Shown: positions 62,855 to 64,000 of the stretch, piece by piece
How the letters are laid out: each line of letters begins with the position of its first letter
Position numbering within the stretch: the stretch's first letter is position 1
NCBI GenBank assembly: GCA_030789695.1
Contig: CM061140.1
Coordinates: 78,988,422-79,052,421 of the forward strand
Source: Scilla litardierei
Lineage: Eukaryota; Streptophyta; Magnoliopsida; Asparagales; Asparagaceae
Direction: 5' to 3'
Length of the DNA stretch: 64,000 nucleotides
Notes under the pieces: model-generated
Database searches by the model: none
What the model saw: the letters and a program-made list of their open reading frames with translations, nothing else
Told to the model about the DNA's origin: nothing
Program-made: the position numbers and the translations under genes

Positions 62855-64000
62855 AATAAGAGAGAGGGGGATGTGATTAAATTTATGTAAGTGTCTTATT
62901 AAGTCATTATTAATATTAATAATAATAATATTATTATTATTATTAAAGTTTTCAGTTATAAGTTATTATTATTAAGTTTTGGTTAGGTTATTATTATTAA
63001 GTGTTATAAGTTTCGTTAAAGATTATTAAGGTTAGAAATTAATATGCTTAAGATTAATTAAGTTAAGATTATTAAGTTAAATTACTTTATAGAATATTAA
63101 GTTAAGTTAGCTACCACACTAGTTTAAGTTAACAAATTTCTATTATTGTATTAGTTTAACTAAGTAAATGGTTAATGTTAGTAAGCTAATTTATAGTACT
63201 TTAACTGGTTAGTAACCATGGACCTGATATCACAATTCTTTGACGCAGATAAAACGTGCCTCACGTCACCACCACCTGGACACCCACACCCACGTCAAGG
63301 CAAGTATTTTTAGTAATGAATTGCAAATCTGGCCGTTCCAACTTAGTGCTAAATCTGATGTACTTGTTAATTTCGGGTAGCCCATTTAACTTGTTTTCAT
63401 TTTTGTTACTAATTTAAATGGACTTGTCATACTAATGTTGATCGTTTAGAACAATTGTCACATACTTGTAATTTAATTGAACTACTTTCACTACCTGCAT
63501 GCTAACAAGATAAATTAATTGGGAAAAACGAGTATGTTACAAACACACATGTGATAACCATCGATTACAGATGGGGTATAACCATCGATTACAGATGGGG
63601 TATAACCATCGAATACAGATGGGGTGAAACTTAGTCAGTGAATAGACATACACAAAGAGCCGAGTTGGCTACTCCCATCGGTCATGTGTGACTAGTCTGG
63701 CTCGTGTTCCAGTAGGGTCACATATGACTAGTCTGACTCGTGTTCCAGTATATGGCGGTACACTTTGGGTGGGGTTGGTCCATTGCAGTAGGGTTTGTGA
63801 GTGTGTATCGAACACGATTACGGCCCCTCCGGTGGAGGCAGCCATTGTGTGGAGCGTCACGGTAAACCCTGGTGATAAGGTGTATCGAGAACATTTCACC
63901 TACCCAGGCATGGACTTATCACGAGCACAAACAATCAAATACTCAACATACAACTGTTTTACTTTACTTTTAACTGCAAAATATCCATGCATGCTCATAC
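62855..64000 (+). repeat. 3' LTR of Tekay-2, second part (runs off the edge)
   Basis: It resumes with the duplicated AATAA and follows 41485-42640 of the 5' LTR. It includes the AAT/ATT palindrome and the 24-bp triplicate (63554-63625). The last 550 bp or so of the LTR are outside the window. Confidence 0.93.

Larger units (their letters stand above)
40338..64000 (+). mobile_element. Tekay-2, defective Tekay-type Ty3 element (runs off right edge)
   Basis: The 5' LTR is 40338-43196, the internal region 43197-46543 and the 3' LTR starts at 46544. The 3' LTR is split by SIRE (47686-62854) and resumes at 62855, with about 550 bp expected beyond the window. Protein similarity to Tekay-1 is strong along pol, but gag is largely deleted and RNase H is missing. 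LTRs are unlike Tekay-1 (2.86 kb, starting TGTAA, with no TAGTCGGTC array), so it is a separate family of the same lineage. Confidence 0.93.

Overview
The window is nuclear DNA of a flowering plant. I cannot name the species. The evidence is one spliced host gene and plant-specific lineages of both LTR-retrotransposon superfamilies (Ty3 Athila, Tekay chromovirus and Tat; Ty1 SIRE and another Ty1/copia). Apart from about 4 kb around the host gene at the left, the window is a nested stack of retrotransposons.

Left edge (1-5 kb): positions 1-1164 are the 3' end and 3' LTR of a Tat-type element that enters from the left. The host gene, an NPF (NRT1/PTR family) proton-coupled transporter close to NPF3.1, has four exons between 1773 and 4632. 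A 141-bp tRNA-like (SINE-like) insertion with a 23-bp target duplication lies in its promoter. A Ty1/copia LTR begins only 10 bp after its stop codon.

Stack: Copia-1 (+, from 4643) is cut in its gag by Athila-1 (-, 5780-33094, TSD AAAAG) and near its RNase H by Athila-3 (+, from 36460). Athila-1 itself contains Athila-2 (-, 10514-17345, TSD TGTAC) inside its late ORF and Tekay-1 (-, 20617-30347, TSD ATAGT) inside its gag. Athila-3 is cut in RNase H by Tekay-2 (+, from 40338). The 3' LTR of Tekay-2 is split by a SIRE-type Ty1 element (-, 47686-62854, TSD AATAA), which in turn holds a Tat-type element (-, 52192-59758, TSD ACGTT). The deepest chain has five levels: Copia-1, Athila-3, Tekay-2, SIRE, Tat. 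The matching TSDs fix the order of insertion. Copia-1, Athila-3 and Tekay-2 run off the right edge, so their right TSDs cannot be seen.

None of the elements looks autonomous. Athila-1 keeps gag-protease and a late ORF but has no reverse transcriptase or integrase. Athila-3 keeps RT/RNase H but no gag-protease. Athila-2 carries only a small zinc-knuckle ORF. The Tat element has gag and an intron-containing antisense gene with its own TATA box, with a 90-bp minisatellite where pol would be. SIRE is deleted from its 5' LTR into RT. Tekay-1 is nearly full length but has stops and frameshifts, plus two candidate spliceosomal introns.

The most unusual signal is in the promoters. In Athila, Tekay-1 and SIRE the U3 region just upstream of the TATA box is an array of paired palindromic half-sites. 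Athila uses a CCGATCGG-centred motif. Tekay-1 (Ty3) and SIRE (Ty1) share one homologous module of about 115 bp built from TAGTCGGTC and GACCGACTA, although the elements belong to different superfamilies. The same element-specific arrays recur inside Athila-1 and SIRE, upstream of the late ORF after pol, so they look like cis-regulatory modules, not random repeats.
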